Source: Metopolophium dirhodum (taxonomy: Eukaryota > Arthropoda > Insecta > Hemiptera > Aphididae). Taken from it: a stretch of DNA of 64,000 nt. Both the position numbers and the translations under genes were made by a program. The notes under the pieces are model-generated. The model had not been told where the DNA came from. It saw nothing but the letters and a program-made list of their open reading frames with translations, and did no database searches. Shown piece after piece: positions 1-11,856 of the stretch. The stretch spans positions 63,749,266 through 63,813,265 of the forward strand of contig NC_083560.1 of assembly GCF_019925205.1 (NCBI RefSeq), written 5' to 3'. Position 1 is the stretch's first letter. Each line of letters begins with the position of its first letter.

Positions 1-555
1 AGTTATTCTATATTGCTATGAGCCTACGGAGGGTACAATAATCCAATAAAAAAATTTATTCGGTAATTTATCTGATATAAAAATAAATTTCATCTTTATC
101 TAGATAAATAAATAATTTAGATATCTTTATCTTTATATAACATTATTATAATTTATCTTTATCTTTATCTTTATCTAGATAATATTATAGTTATCTCGGC
201 TCAACACTGCTTATAAAACATCATACACGTAATTTTAGAAGTAGTCCCAAACTTGATTAATTAAATATTGCAATAATAATGCGCATCGAATCACGATCAA
301 CCAAGACAACTTCCAGGACAATAAAGACCAAGAATACATTATCACTATAATCAAAGTAAGTGATACCACATTTACAATTATTATTTAAGTTGAAAATATT
401 TTATTACAGTATTTTGAAGTAGAGTGAAATCATATACACACATAACAGAAATTCTTTTTATAAGCATGCAATAAATATTTTACATCTACTATTCTCAACT
501 AGTAATCCCCTCCCCTTTTTTATTATTGTATTCTATTACACCATACTGGTGCTAT
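1..555. other. AT-rich DNA, no gene seen
   Basis: No coding signal was found. Between about 88 and 180 there is a degenerate run of TTTATC/ATAAAG hexamers (several TTTATCTTTATC blocks). A similar hexamer patch occurs near 58018-58135. Confidence 0.5.
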
Positions 556-559
556 CATA

Positions 560-1300
560 TGTGTGCAGCTTAGGATAGTACTTCTGAGGACTCCAGCTAT
601 ACTTGTTTATCCATAAAGTAACTCTTTTTCTTGGTTTGTTCTTTCTCATAGGCACCACCGATGTTTCTTTTTGGTCCAAATATACTTCTAAGGATCTTTC
701 ATTCAGATGTAACCAATTAACCTACATCTACTTTTATTGTAGCCCATACTACACATGAATACAATAGTCACAATAGCACTCTATAAAGTTTTCCATTAGG
801 ATTTCTGCTACATACGTCGACAAGGTATCTCTTATGAGCTATGGCTGATTCTAGTGCTTTATTAAAAATTACTGGAGGCAATACATCTTTCTTTCTTAGT
901 CCTGTTACAACATTGAATTCTTCTGACTTCTCTCCTCCGTATTATAATTTGCATTTCTATCCATGTAAAAATTCGAATCACTCTTATAATATTACTGATT
1001 ATCCTTATCGCCATTCAGCCAATACAGTTCATAGTATTTCTCTATTCACTTAGTCGTGTACTGCTTTGAAATCTATGAATAGCATATGTACATATTATAT
1101 CAAACTCATGAATTTTTTTAGTTATTTGTTTAATGTCATGGCTTTAGTCTATTGAGTATGAGATTCGATAGTACCTTATTTGAAGTATTAAGTAATAAAA
1201 TCGCTCTATAGTTATTTCAGTTCATAAAGCACTCCAGTACCGTTCAATCTACGCCAGTTGCTTTTCTTTTCGTAAGAATTTAAGTCCAGTTTCCACTTCT
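560..1300 (-). pseudogene. decayed non-LTR retrotransposon reverse transcriptase
   Basis: Translating the minus strand piecewise gives successive reverse-transcriptase blocks in the expected order, interrupted by stops and frame changes. At about 1215-1139 there is NYRAILLLNTSNKVLSNLIL (family NYRGISLL..KVLS). At about 1090-1040 there is FIDFKAVHD followed by VNREIL (family FIDFKKAYDSINRE). At about 915-860 there is VVTGLRKKDVLPPVIFN (family VxTGLRQGDxLSPxLFN). At about 700-660 there is ILRSIFGPKRN (family ILRxIFGP). The YxDD box was not recovered. The element is non-functional. Clade is not certain; the motif set resembles the LINE RTs common in aphid genomes. Confidence 0.75.
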
Positions 1301-4300
1301 TCCGATAATAGTTGTTAAAAAATAGTTTATTCAGAAAAATCATATTTCTACAAAATTACATTATTTTCCACTTATAAATTCTACCAACTTAAATTATTTA
1401 AGAGGGACTGAAACATATCCTTGAATGCATATTCTTAATTCATTATTTTCATTTAACAATGTCCAGTCTTGTATTTTTAAAATTGCTGGCATGAGTCTGA
1501 AACCATTTCTAACCTCATGCACATTTTCTATAAATATTCCTGTATTATTTCTATTATTCATGACCATAATTTGCATCCTTTTATTTTTCCCATTTTTGGT
1601 CAAATACTGGTTATTATTTCGGAAGCAATTAGTATGCGCCCAACTCAACATAACTCGTTTATTATGTAATTTATTTGCTATGGGCATTTATAGGCTCTCA
1701 CTACTAAATCATAATTTATATATTTTTGCCGAGTGAAAACTTTTCAACTAAATGAAAATTTATCTTAGCGATTTAAAATTTTAAAACGTTATTTTTTTCA
1801 AATAAAATGTACTTATACTTACCTACCTAAATAACTATGATATATATATAATATATATATTATTTACGTATAATAATTGATCAAAGATTCACAGTTATAA
1901 AGCTTTGTGATAACTAATAACGATGGGCGAGGGCGTATAAGTTATTCAGTTTACATATTGTTATTTAACATTATTTTGACGAATAAGCATAGTAGTTGCG
2001 ATGCTAAAATTCGTCATCTGACATGGAAAAATAAAGTTGTAACGAGAATAACAAAAATACGATTGCGGCAGTTACTAATATACCATGCATGTTTAATTCA
2101 CTTTAATTATACGAAATGGGTAACGTTGAAATGATTTAAAGCCCTGACGTGAACGAACCGTACTCAGAATTCTACAAAATAATATTATATGGTTTTTGTA
2201 CAGTAGATATTATTGTCTCGTTTTTACGTATAGTCGTCGTGGACATGCCATCATTATTTTCCGGAATGGAAATTTGTATTTGACGACCATGCAAAGTGAA
2301 ATTCTTAAAAAAGTCGATGGTTTGCATATTTTGTCATCGTCGAATTTCTCCATTCAGAATACATTCGACTATATCATCATTCATCCCATAGATATCTCGA
2401 TATCAGAAAAAAACTAAAAAAATTGATACTGTTACGCTATTAACCCTGTGGATACAAATTTTAAATTCTTCGAATTAATTTTTTATTTTTTTTTTAAATA
2501 ATGACCCACCAAATATAAATTGTTTTAAAAAAAAGAACTAAAAATATGTATTAACTTTACTGTATTTATGAAATATAAATACGAATATTATCTCAAAAAA
2601 GTTGTTTTATAGAAAACTAAGTAAACTAAATTGTCATGTACTGTGATACACATAGGTAATGCTCGTTACACAGAAGACCACATAATGTAGAAGTACGGGA
2701 AATAAACAATCATTTTTTAGCAAATTATTATACATGTTTAAACATACGTGGGTGCAAAGTTCTAATATTTCTTGACAAAAAATATACTAATGATTTAACA
2801 TATATTGATAAATACAAATAGATGCATTCAAAACTATTTTTATATTTTACTTAATTTTCATATATATAGTTTTGGATCAGGTCATAAAGTGGTACACGAC
2901 TCATCCATAATACACATAAATTTGTGGTTTGCAAAAAAGAATGTCCTGGAGAAACCAACAATGAAATAGATTGTAAACCAATTTTTAAAATGTTCGATTT
3001 TAAGTAGAAAAAAACAATCATTTGAAATAAACTCATCCTTATAGAATGAACTAATATGAAACGATATAAACGATCAAATGTGTTTAAACTATATTCTGCG
3101 TACAACAAATGTACAACGTTGCTTTTTAAGATGGCCATATTTGAATTATTGTTAAACTATTTTAAGAAATATATCAGTTATCAGTTAAAATAGTGGTTCA
3201 CACGTTTTTCCTTTACACTTAAAATAGGCATATGTAGTATACTTTTTTCTTAAAGAACATTATTCAAAACACTACTTTATAACGTTTTAGGAAAATAAAA
3301 ATAGTAGCTTTTATGTTCATTTTATCGATATTTTTAAGTCATAGACAAATATTAAAACAATTTGGTAGATACTTGGTGAGTTTACATTTAATTACTCTTT
3401 TTACCAGTTTTTATTTATAAAATTAACATAGATCATAAATGTAATTTTGGACTGGGTACAGTATTTTTCTAACTGATTTTTTCAAGGACGATTTCTGAAC
3501 TCGTAGCTTATTGCCATGGTAACGCATATCCAGAATAAAAAGAAAAAAAGTAGCATGCTACTAAATATTCTTTCACTGGACTAGACCCGAAAATATATCT
3601 ATGATAACTCAATTTTCTTTGCAGAAGAAAAATATCTAGTAACATGAAACTAATAATATCTTTATTATTCTCGTCTCTATAATGTCTGAAAATGTAATAT
3701 TAATAACCAAATCACGTGTTTTTAACTAAAGCTTAAAAAAAATTATAATAATATTGTTCATACATTATTGTGTTGTAATAAATTATTTCTTGAAAAATTA
3801 GTAGGTTGTTAAAAATTATGATGTATGAAAAAAAAATATTTTGATTAATACACACATCTGCAAATGGTTTTCATATAGATATTAAATTAATGTAAATAAT
3901 CAATTGAATAAATATGATTAAAAAATTCAGCTCAAAAAATTATAAAAATCGATGCTAATTTATTTAATTTATCTTCTAATAATATGATTATGTTAAAAAA
4001 ATTAAAAAGAACATTTTAAAAACGAAATTCATAGGTAGTTACTCATTTATATGAAGTTCATAAAAATACCTAGAAAGTTTCAAAAATAAAGTCTGTTTCA
4101 AATATTAAATGACCAGAGAACATTCACACGTAGATAAATATTATGATGTCCATGTTTAATCGAAGATCAAAAAGTTATATTTTCGTTTTTACCAATAGTG
4201 TATTAATTTGAATAACTATAATAGGTATCAGAAATTATATTATCTATAGGTTCGTCCTGTTTCGACTTTTGTTTGGAATATTTATGTATATATCTATAAT

Positions 4301-5339
4301 ATAAATTATTGTTTGTGCCCCAAGACACCGAGAAGCAAGTAAACCGGAACATACCTATATTATTATGATAAAAGTAAAAAATTAAAAATATTGCTTATAA
4401 AAAATCGAAATAAAAATAAATCAAATGTTTTTTTTCGAACCACGATGACCCGCTATAATAATAATATACCCATTTATTGCAAATTGCATTTTTTTTCACG
4501 CAAACGTTGCAAACCTTTTTTTAATTGGTTATTATTCTTTTTGAATTTCATCGATCATTATCATCAATCATCATTATATAATAATGATAAACCTAACGAT
4601 AGTTATCAACTGAGATATTCTTTCTCTGTTCTCGAATAGTCTTGATCAGATATCCAGAACAAACAGTGAAACGTCTGAAGTCTAAACCATGTACTACACC
4701 CGTACACAATTTATTTGATATTTAGTGCTTATTGAAAAAACAATTATTATTCAATTTACTTTTTTGCATTTTTAACACAATAATTTAAAATATTAATGGT
4801 ATGAGTTGGTACAAATATACAGCTCTCATTTGTCATCAGCATCGTTTAATTTTTCAAAATATAACCACCAACTCAGTAATTATCTGATGATGAACATTAC
4901 ACCATTAAAATAACTGACAGCCATCCTGCTTGTTTAGGTTAACCTCACAGTAAAGTTAGGTGTACGTATAGTCTTTTGTTTCGAAAACAATACAACTAGT
5001 GCCAATTCTTGGTCGTACGTAAAATATTAATAATATATTATTAACACGTTTGTAGAATATTTTTGTACACGATCTGTCTATATCTGTCTATACCATATGA
5101 TGTAACACGCGGTATTCGGTCGAAAAATTCACGGTCAAAGTATCCAAACTATAACATCCAAGGGACACAAAATCTAATTTAATAGGTACCTCCTGGAATT
5201 GGAGTACTTCTATACATAACCTTTAAAATATCCTCATAGGTAAAAAATAATATAATTTTATTCAATGTGTGTATTGTGAAACCAATTAACAGCCAACCAA
5301 TATAGGTACCTATATGATAATAATAATATTAATTTATAC
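1301..5339. other. AT-rich intergenic DNA
   Basis: About 4 kb of AT-rich sequence with only short open frames. The longest, a 97-residue frame at 1394-1687 on the minus strand, is also open on the opposite strand and matches nothing I recognise. No repeat ends, RNA genes or splice-bounded exons could be supported. Confidence 0.5.
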
Positions 5340-5436
5340 AATTACTAGCCGTCCTACCCGACATTGACCAGGCCAAAGATTTGTATTTTTAATAAATTTA
5401 TGCGTACAAAATATTTATGTCATATAATTTATTATA

Positions 5437-5600
5437 ATATAGCTGATCCCGCATACTTCGTTGCCCGTAAAAAATTTCAACTCTTAAAAAAAATGTGATT
5501 TTGGATGTAACTTGCTGAAGTAAGTGCAACTCAGCAAACCCCTGCAGGCAATCCGACTACGTCAGATCGCGGATAATGTGCGACAGCATATCAAGTAGGC
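5437..5600 (-). repeat. Helitron-like 3' end, inverted copy
   Basis: The stretch begins TAGCTGATCCCGCATACTTC, the reverse complement of the terminus ending in ..GGGATCAGCTA. The same end occurs at 19060-19078 (plus) and 36651 (minus). A further related end, ACTAGCCGTCCTACCCG, is at about 5345. Assignment to Helitrons rests on the CTAGT-type 3' terminus preceded by a GC-rich stretch, and is tentative. Confidence 0.35.
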
Positions 5601-5668
5601 ATTGTGCGAAAATTCGATTGTAGCATGTTTGATCTGCCTGATAAACCTGAATATTTCAAATTGTTATT

Positions 5669-6297
5669 AGATTCTGAGCGGAGCGAGGAAGCTAGTGGTT
5701 TTACAATGGTGTTTTTTTTTTTTTATATCCTGTATACAACATTTTTACCAGAAGAAGTGCTTCGATTTCAACATATAGTATCTTATCTTTTAGCAAATTG
5801 GATCAATATGTTACTTTAAAGAGGTCATTTTTTGATTTTCTCAATAGTTATTTAATGCCAAGGGAAAAACTACCGAAAAATTACGAAAAACCGCTAAAAA
5901 TGGGAGTTTCATTTCTAACGCTTTGTTTATCACCATAGTAACGAATAAAAAAATACAATATTATAATATAAATTAAACTTAAAAGCTATAATAAATAATA
6001 ACGATATTAAAATCCAGACTGACAAACCACCAAAAAATTACGAAAACCACTAAAAATAGTATTTTAATTTCTAACACTTTCATCATCATAGAAACTAATA
6101 AAAAATAATAATGTTTATTCAACTTACATGATATAATAAATAATAACAATATAAAATATCCAAGGCAAACCGTCTCCGCTCAGAATCGTATTTCTTATAC
6201 AATGATATTATATAATTTAATTCAAGTTTAATACAAACTATTATACGATGACCCACTTGTAACCTACTGTAGAGCAGAGCGACATCCACTTTTTTTC
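5669..6297 (+). repeat. dispersed repeat family A, short copy
   Basis: The left end AGATTCTGAGCGGAGCGA and the right end with CCACTTGTAACCTACTGTAG and AGCAGAGCGACATCCAC match the ends of the longer copy at 19476-20777. The interior is shortened. A small open frame across the left end (5604-5819) is not coding: it reads through this repeat and a poly-T run. The family type is unknown; no transposase or RT is visible. Confidence 0.7.
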
Positions 6298-6719
6298 TAT
6301 TGAAATGTTTAGGTTTGTCATAAGTTTGAAATAATCAAAATCTATACTGTAAAAGCAAGTCCCGATTTTTTGTAACGCATAAAAATCTACACCGTTCAAC
6401 GTTCGTCGCCATAGTTTTTACTGTTATACCTGACAGTCAGCTGAAGGTTTTAGTACCACTTTTGTTAATACAAAATAAATATAAAGTTCATTGAAAAATT
6501 AAAAACAAAGCTAATCTTTTTACTTATAATTGCATGCGGTATTTCGGGTATTCCCGTGACCAACCGCGATAGAACCTGTGGGTTTCGAACTACCTGCAAC
6601 CTGACCATTTTTCTTTTGTTTATGTTTTATCGACGTGAACATATGAATTGTTCCGAGAAGTAAAATTCATCAATCTAAATATATCTATGATTCTATATTC
6701 ATATATTTACGTGCTAAAT

Positions 6720-7046
6720 ATACGCTATATATATATATATATATATATATATGTCAAAATGGAATCTTTGTGTCAAATGTTCTCTGAAACTACTCATCCG
6801 TTTTCTTGATTTTTTTTTAAATGAAAGAGTACACCGCGGACCTGGTTATAGGCTTAAGTTCAAGTTCATTTTGTAATTACTCACCGGTGTGTCGCCTACC
6901 TGACTGGTTTATTTATACTTTGGCCGAAATATAATTCATATATATTATTATAAAACAAATAAATCTTATGCACAACTGCACGAGCAACAGCCCCACTATT
7001 TCTAAACAACTAATAACGGTGGCGGAGCACGTAGGACACAGCTAGT
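6720..7046 (+). mobile_element. non-autonomous Helitron-like element
   Basis: A (TA)n-rich start at 6725-6752 is followed by the conserved text CTCTGAAACTACTCATCCG (also at 37137-37158 as CTCCGAAACTACTGAGCCG). The end is GGAGCACGTAGGACACAGCTAGT at 7024-7046. The CTAG+T end and the lack of inverted termini fit a Helitron-type element. No Rep/helicase is present, and the class is an inference. Confidence 0.4.
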
Positions 7047-7178
7047 ATTTTATATAAGAAATTTAGTTTTCTAGAAAATGTAAAACTACTTTGTATTTTA
7101 AACATTGAAAACCATAATCAATTTAGTATTTATTTATGCATATGCAAAATTGGCAATTAAGTATTAGTAAACAACTAT

Positions 7179-7558
7179 TTACATGATAAAATTAATGCTA
7201 TGACCACACGGATTTTCTCCAGTGTGCATTCGCTTGTGTACTATCAAACTGTTACTGGTAGAGAACGTTTTGTCACATGCATCGCACGCGTATGGTTTTT
7301 CTCCAGTATGCATTCGCTTGTGTACTGTCAAACTGCCACTGGTAGAAAACGTTTTGTCGCATACATAGCATGCGTATGGTTTTTCTCCTGTATGCATTCG
7401 CGTGTGTCTCATCAAATTGCTACTTATAAAGAATGACTTGTCACATACATCGCACGCGTATGGTTTTTCGCCAAAGTGTGTGCGTCGGTGTGTCATCAAA
7501 TTGCTTCTTACAGGGAACGCATGTTACATACATCGCACGCGTATGGTTTCTTTTCCAT
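7179..7558 (-). pseudogene. C2H2 zinc-finger array fragment, frameshifted
   Basis: The open part (7499-7179) carries three C2H2 fingers on a 28-residue period: C16/C19/H32/H36, C44/C47/H60/H64 and C72/C75/H88/H92 (residues counted from the Met at 7499), joined by TGEKPYA linkers, then a short tail ending at a stop. A fourth finger lies upstream: from an ATG at 7558 the reading is MEKKPYACDVC, then one base is missing near 7527, after which HAFPVRSNLMTH resumes in the next frame. Family knowledge: poly-C2H2 proteins usually bind DNA. With four fingers, one broken, this is probably a pseudogene or a broken copy of an expanded ZnF family, or an exon with an error. Confidence 0.75.
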
Positions 7559-7984
7559 CTGTCCACTGTTGTGTAGTCAGTTATCTTCTATAAATAAATA
7601 ATTTTTTAATGTGCAATCGTTTTTCATACAAATATTTGGTTACTATGCCATTCGAATTTATTGACACTAGTATTAAACCACTACTTTTTGTATTACTGTT
7701 TAGTGTTTATATTATAATATATTATACTTTACAACCAATTATATAAAATCATTTATTTATTTCAATTTTTAAAATAAAACATTTTATTCAATAATGGGTG
7801 TATTATAATACTTTTAATACTTTTATATCAATTAATTATTTCGTGTGAATCATTTTTAAACACAAATAAAACAATATACCCTTAGCAGCTTAGTGGCATC
7901 TATCCTCAGTGGGCTGCTAATAAATATTTTTTGTGTAAGAATGTACATTTTAGTAGTTATTTTATTATATAATTAAAGATCTAT
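7559..7984. other. AT-rich spacer
   Basis: No gene seen. This is AT-rich sequence between the zinc-finger fragment and the tail of the LINE. Confidence 0.5.
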
Positions 7985-8107
7985 TAGATTTATTTATTTA
8001 CTTATTTATTTATTTATTTATTTATTTTACATTACGGGACTAGCCCAAAGTACAGTTAAACGGAATAAGATAACAGATAAACATTATTATAAATTTGGTA
8101 TTACAAG
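7985..8107 (-). mobile_element. 3' end of a LINE with (TAAA)n tail
   Basis: Read on the minus strand, unique sequence (8107-8030, including CTTTGGGCTAGTCCCGTAAT) runs into a (TAAA)n tail at 8029-7989. This is the usual 3' terminus of several LINE clades. It has the same orientation as the LINE 5' half at 14.16-16.0 kb and abuts a telomeric repeat tract, so the two are probably ends of one element. That linkage is inferred. Confidence 0.55.
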
Positions 8108-8163
8108 CTAACCTAACCTAACCTAACCTAACCTAACCTAACCTAACCTAACCTAACCTAACC
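8108..8163. repeat. telomeric repeat tract (CCTAA)n, left
   Basis: About eleven perfect tandem CTAAC units (TTAGG on the minus strand), the canonical arthropod telomere repeat. They lie directly against the poly(A) tail of the R1-clade element. Confidence 0.95.
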
Positions 8164-8625
8164 TTTTTTTTTTTTTTTTTTTTTTTTTTTTCGTGGTATC
8201 GAGAGCCGGAGGAGGTACCGCGTTAGCATTGCTTCCCCTCCGACCCCCATCGTTTATTGCACAAAAATAATAATTAGTAATACAATAACTGCGCCCTGAG
8301 CGCGCTCCAACAACCCGAACCTGGCAGCCTTTCCTTAGCGATAGCTAGTATGATATGTGACTGCCGGGCTGGATTGTTTTCTGGAGCTTACAATCAAAAA
8401 AGTTACAATGGGCTTAAGGCATTGGTTGTGGCTGAAGCTGTCTTCGCGGCCCGGCGTCCTGCCCGCCGACCTCGAAGTCGCGTTCGTCCCTCTCTTCATG
8501 ACCCGGCGTTCGCCCGCCGGTCTAGTGTCTCGTACGTCGCTCCTTTGCTTCGCGGCCCGGCACTACGGCCCGCCAGCCTGGTAGCCTAACATGACCTTGG
8601 CTGACCTGTGGGTGTGCAAGTCCTT

Positions 8626-11600
8626 TCATCCGCGGTTCTCTGGATCGGCCGCTGCCGCGCCTCTTCCGGCGGCTTGCCTCGTCCTCTCCTCGGTCTCTTT
8701 GGCGGACATGATGTTCTCCACCATTTTATAGAATAGGCGGAATGCCTCTTCGGCGTTTGCCAGCGTCGTGGACCTTGCCTCGGCGTCTTCGGGCAGCAGA
8801 TGGAAGTCCGGGCCGCACAGCAGGTCGGGGAGGTCTTCCGTTCTTGGCGGGTGCCCGAGCTGGGCGGAGAGCTCGTCTCGGAGGCTGCTCCAGTTGGGGC
8901 AGAGGAAGATGGTGTGCTCCGCTGAGTCGTTCCTTGAGGGGCAGTGCCAGCACGCGGCGTTCACTGCTCTGGCCATCCTATGTAGGTATTGCTCGAAACA
9001 CCCATGGTTTGAAAGGGCCTGAGTCATGTGAAAGGTCAGGGGGACCTTCGGCACTGTCCTTTCAACCCACCTCCTCACGCTCGGTATTATACGACGTGTC
9101 CATGCCCCTTTGACCGATTGGTCCCACCTCTGCTGCCAGAGGTCCAGGGTCGTACGTCTTTCTTGACGCCTGATGGCTGCTTTCGACTGAGGAGGCTCAC
9201 CGGGAGCAGCAGCGGTGGCAAGTCTGGTCTTAATCCGGATCCTCTCTAGTCCGACGAGGTCCGCTGGCGGCATGTCTGCCAGGAGAAGGGCAACCTCGTC
9301 CGACACCGTTCTGTACGCCCGGATGACTCTGAGGGCAGCTGTCCTCTGAGGGCGGATGAGGATGGCCTTTGTTCGGTCGACCGAAGCAACTTTGGTGGCC
9401 CAGACAGTGGACGCGTAGAGTAGCTGGTTCTCCACCACCAGCGACAGCAGCCTGCGTTTCCACTGACAGGGCCCCTTGACGTTTGGCATCAGTCTTGCCA
9501 GGGCCGTGGCTGAGCGGGCCGCTTTTTTGGCGACGGTCTCCACGTGCGGCACAAACGTGAGGCGCTGGTCGAGAATGACTCCGAGGTACCTCAGGCTTTT
9601 GCGAAGTGGTATTGGGTGCCCGCCGACCACTAGGCGTGGAGGGACGAAGGCCCTTCTATTTGTCAGCAGGACAGCCTCGCTCTTCTGGTGGGCGAGCTGT
9701 AGGCCTCTGTGGGACAACCATGTGTCTATGGCCGCCAGTGTAGGGTTCAGCATCTCCTCGAGGAGCTGGCCGGTCCTGGCCGCGCCTATGACGGCCAAGT
9801 CGTCTGCGAACCCGACGAGGTGTACGCCGGGGGGAACTTGCATCTCCAGCAGTGCGTCGTAAGCGATGTTCCATAATGCTGGGCCGAGGACAGAACCTTG
9901 GGGGACGCCGCAGGTCACGGGCCTAGAGAGCATCTCGACCCCTGTGAGCAGTGTTCTGTCGCTCAGCCAGGAGCGCAGCATTTCAACCAGGTATTCAGGA
10001 GCGTCCTTAGCTCTGAGGGCATCGTCGATGACGGGCCATCTCAGAGTGTTGAACGCATTCCTCACGTCAAGGGTCACGAGTACACAGAGGTCCTTTTGAC
10101 CTGGGGCGGTGGCGGCGATGGACGCTATTTCCAGGACCTTAGCGACGGCGGTCTCGGTGCTTACGCCTTTCCTGAAGCCGTACTGGTTTGGAGCCCTCCT
10201 GTGGCTTCCGTCGGCGTCCAGGTGGTCCTCTAGCCTCTGGAGGAGAAGGCGTTCCAGGAGTTTGCCCGGAGTGTCGAGCATGCATATCGGACGGTAGCTG
10301 GACGGGGCCTCGACGGGCTTATCCGGTCCTTTACGCAGCAAAACGAGACGGGCGCTTTTCCAGCGTGGCGGGAAGGTGAGGCCGCGTAGGCAGCTGTTCA
10401 AGAGTCTGAGCACACCGCGTGGGCGGGTGTTTAATAGAGACCTGAGGATTTCATTCGGAATTCCCGATGGCCCGGACGCTTTGCCGGCCGAGAGTCGCTT
10501 GGCCGCTTTCTGGAGTTCCTCCGTAGTGAAGTCAGGGATGACCCTTGTGAATACTGGAGCGTTCAGGATGGGGTCGACCTCCTCAAAGATGTTGTTCACC
10601 GCGGGAGAAGGAGCGGCGGCCCAGTCAGTGACGGGAGCCGGGGGAAAGAGGAAGTCGGCGATGGCGGCCTCTCTGCCCCGGGAGTCCGCGCCCGGAGGAC
10701 GGAAGCCGAGCTTCTTCATCACCAGCTTATAGGGCCTCCCCCAGGGGTCTGTGTCGACCTGGGCGCAGAGGTCGGACCAGCATGCCTTTTTCGCGTCTCT
10801 GATGGCCACGCGGAGACCTCTCCTGGCGATCGCGTAGGCCGATCTGGCCTCCTGCAGGTCCGTCGCGTTTGGCCGATGGAGATTCCTCTGGTATCGTCTG
10901 CGCAGGGCCAGGCAGTTTCTCCTCAAGGCCGCGATGTCTTCAGACCACCAGTAGACCGGAGGCTTGCCGGGCGGGCCGGGCCTCTTTCTCGGCATTGAGG
11001 CGTCACATGCTGCCGTCAGGTAAGCGTCAAGGGTTTCCGCCGAGGTGAGTGCCTTGTCAGCGCCGTCCTCTCCGGCGGGTGGGTCCAGGCGTGTGGTGCT
11101 GAAGAACCGGCTTAGGGCCTCGGCGTTCAGTTTCCGGGTGGACCATCCAGAGATAGCGTCAGGGGGAGGTCCTGCCGGGATCGGATCCCGGTCTCGGACG
11201 GTCGTGGAAAAGGAAATATATTGGTGGTCACTCAGGGACTCGGCGTCCATGACCTTCCATCCCGTGCAGGTGACACCGCGGTAGAACGAGACGTCGATGA
11301 TGGAAGTGGCCGTTCCACGAATGAAAGTGGGAGCGACGCCTTCGTTCGCAAGTGTTAGGCCAAGGCTGGTGGCGAGATCGGACAGCAGACCGCCTCTCGG
11401 GTTATTTGTCCTGGAGCCCCATTCGACGTTCCAGGCGTTGAAATCGCCGGCGAGGACGATGTGACTGTTCCCTCTGGCACGTATCGCTACTTCTAGGTTT
11501 CCCAAGAACAGGGCAAAGTCCAACAGTGGTGAGCCGGGGCGCCAGTAGCAGCTAAACACAGTCAGCTCCTTGAAGGACAGCCACGCAAAGCCATCGCCAG

Positions 11601-11856
11601 AGCCGTGTCCGTCGTGGCGCAGTGCGGAGAGCCTCGATGTACCTACTGCGGCCTTTCGTTCGGTGCTGAACGCCCATAGGTCTTCGTCGCCGTGATGGGT
11701 GGCCGGTTCAGACACAATGAGTATGTCGGCGCCTATCTCATCCGCAGTCTGGGCCATTAGCTGTTCGGCAGCCCAGTTCCCGTTCAAGTTGACTTGGAGA
11801 AAGTTAACCATCGCGATGCGTTGAACCGGCGACCTGTCTCCTTGCAGCGCATGCAC
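8626..11856 (-). CDS. R1-clade retrotransposon ORF2: endonuclease and reverse transcriptase
   Basis: The product is the EN-RT that nicks target DNA and copies the element RNA at the nick. Visible order in the 1076-residue frame: APE-type endonuclease at about 16-220 (FLQVNLN, SEP, GDFNAWNVEW at 137-146, IIDVSF, SDHQ at 209-212); reverse transcriptase at about 430-770 (YRPICML at 521, TLDVRNAFN at 595, CGVPQGSVLGP at 649, catalytic FADD at 683-686); and a C-terminal CCHC knuckle (C969, C972, H981, C986). All key residues are present. The preferred start is the Met at 11811 (MVNFLQVNLN) rather than the one at 11856, because its ATG overlaps the ORF1 stop in ATGGTTAA, as expected for stop-restart translation. 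That choice would give 1061 residues. Confidence 0.93.
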   Translation of the reverse strand: MHALQGDRSPVQRIAMVNFLQVNLNGNWAAEQLMAQTADEIGADILIVSEPATHHGDEDLWAFSTERKAAVGTSRLSALRHDGHGSGDGFAWLSFKELTVFSCYWRPGSPLLDFALFLGNLEVAIRARGNSHIVLAGDFNAWNVEWGSRTNNPRGGLLSDLATSLGLTLANEGVAPTFIRGTATSIIDVSFYRGVTCTGWKVMDAESLSDHQYISFSTTVRDRDPIPAGPPPDAISGWSTRKLNAEALSRFFSTTRLDPPAGEDGADKALTSAETLDAYLTAACDASMPRKRPGPPGKPPVYWWSEDIAALRRNCLALRRRYQRNLHRPNATDLQEARSAYAIARRGLRVAIRDAKKACWSDLCAQVDTDPWGRPYKLVMKKLGFRPPGADSRGREAAIADFLFPPAPVTDWAAAPSPAVNNIFEEVDPILNAPVFTRVIPDFTTEELQKAAKRLSAGKASGPSGIPNEILRSLLNTRPRGVLRLLNSCLRGLTFPPRWKSARLVLLRKGPDKPVEAPSSYRPICMLDTPGKLLERLLLQRLEDHLDADGSHRRAPNQYGFRKGVSTETAVAKVLEIASIAATAPGQKDLCVLVTLDVRNAFNTLRWPVIDDALRAKDAPEYLVEMLRSWLSDRTLLTGVEMLSRPVTCGVPQGSVLGPALWNIAYDALLEMQVPPGVHLVGFADDLAVIGAARTGQLLEEMLNPTLAAIDTWLSHRGLQLAHQKSEAVLLTNRRAFVPPRLVVGGHPIPLRKSLRYLGVILDQRLTFVPHVETVAKKAARSATALARLMPNVKGPCQWKRRLLSLVVENQLLYASTVWATKVASVDRTKAILIRPQRTAALRVIRAYRTVSDEVALLLADMPPADLVGLERIRIKTRLATAAAPGEPPQSKAAIRRQERRTTLDLWQQRWDQSVKGAWTRRIIPSVRRWVERTVPKVPLTFHMTQALSNHGCFEQYLHRMARAVNAACWHCPSRNDSAEHTIFLCPNWSSLRDELSAQLGHPPRTEDLPDLLCGPDFHLLPEDAEARSTTLANAEEAFRLFYKMVENIMSAKETEERTRQAAGRGAAAADPENRG

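Noticed and set aside
1394..1687. 97-residue minus-strand protein
   Set aside because: Composition is only mildly coding-like, the opposite strand is open too, and no family or splice context supports it.
5604..5819. 71-residue frame
   Set aside because: It reads across the left end of dispersed repeat family A and a poly-T run.
8108..8163. A true chromosome end
   Set aside because: Unique and repetitive DNA continues for kilobases on both sides, so the telomeric repeats are interstitial.
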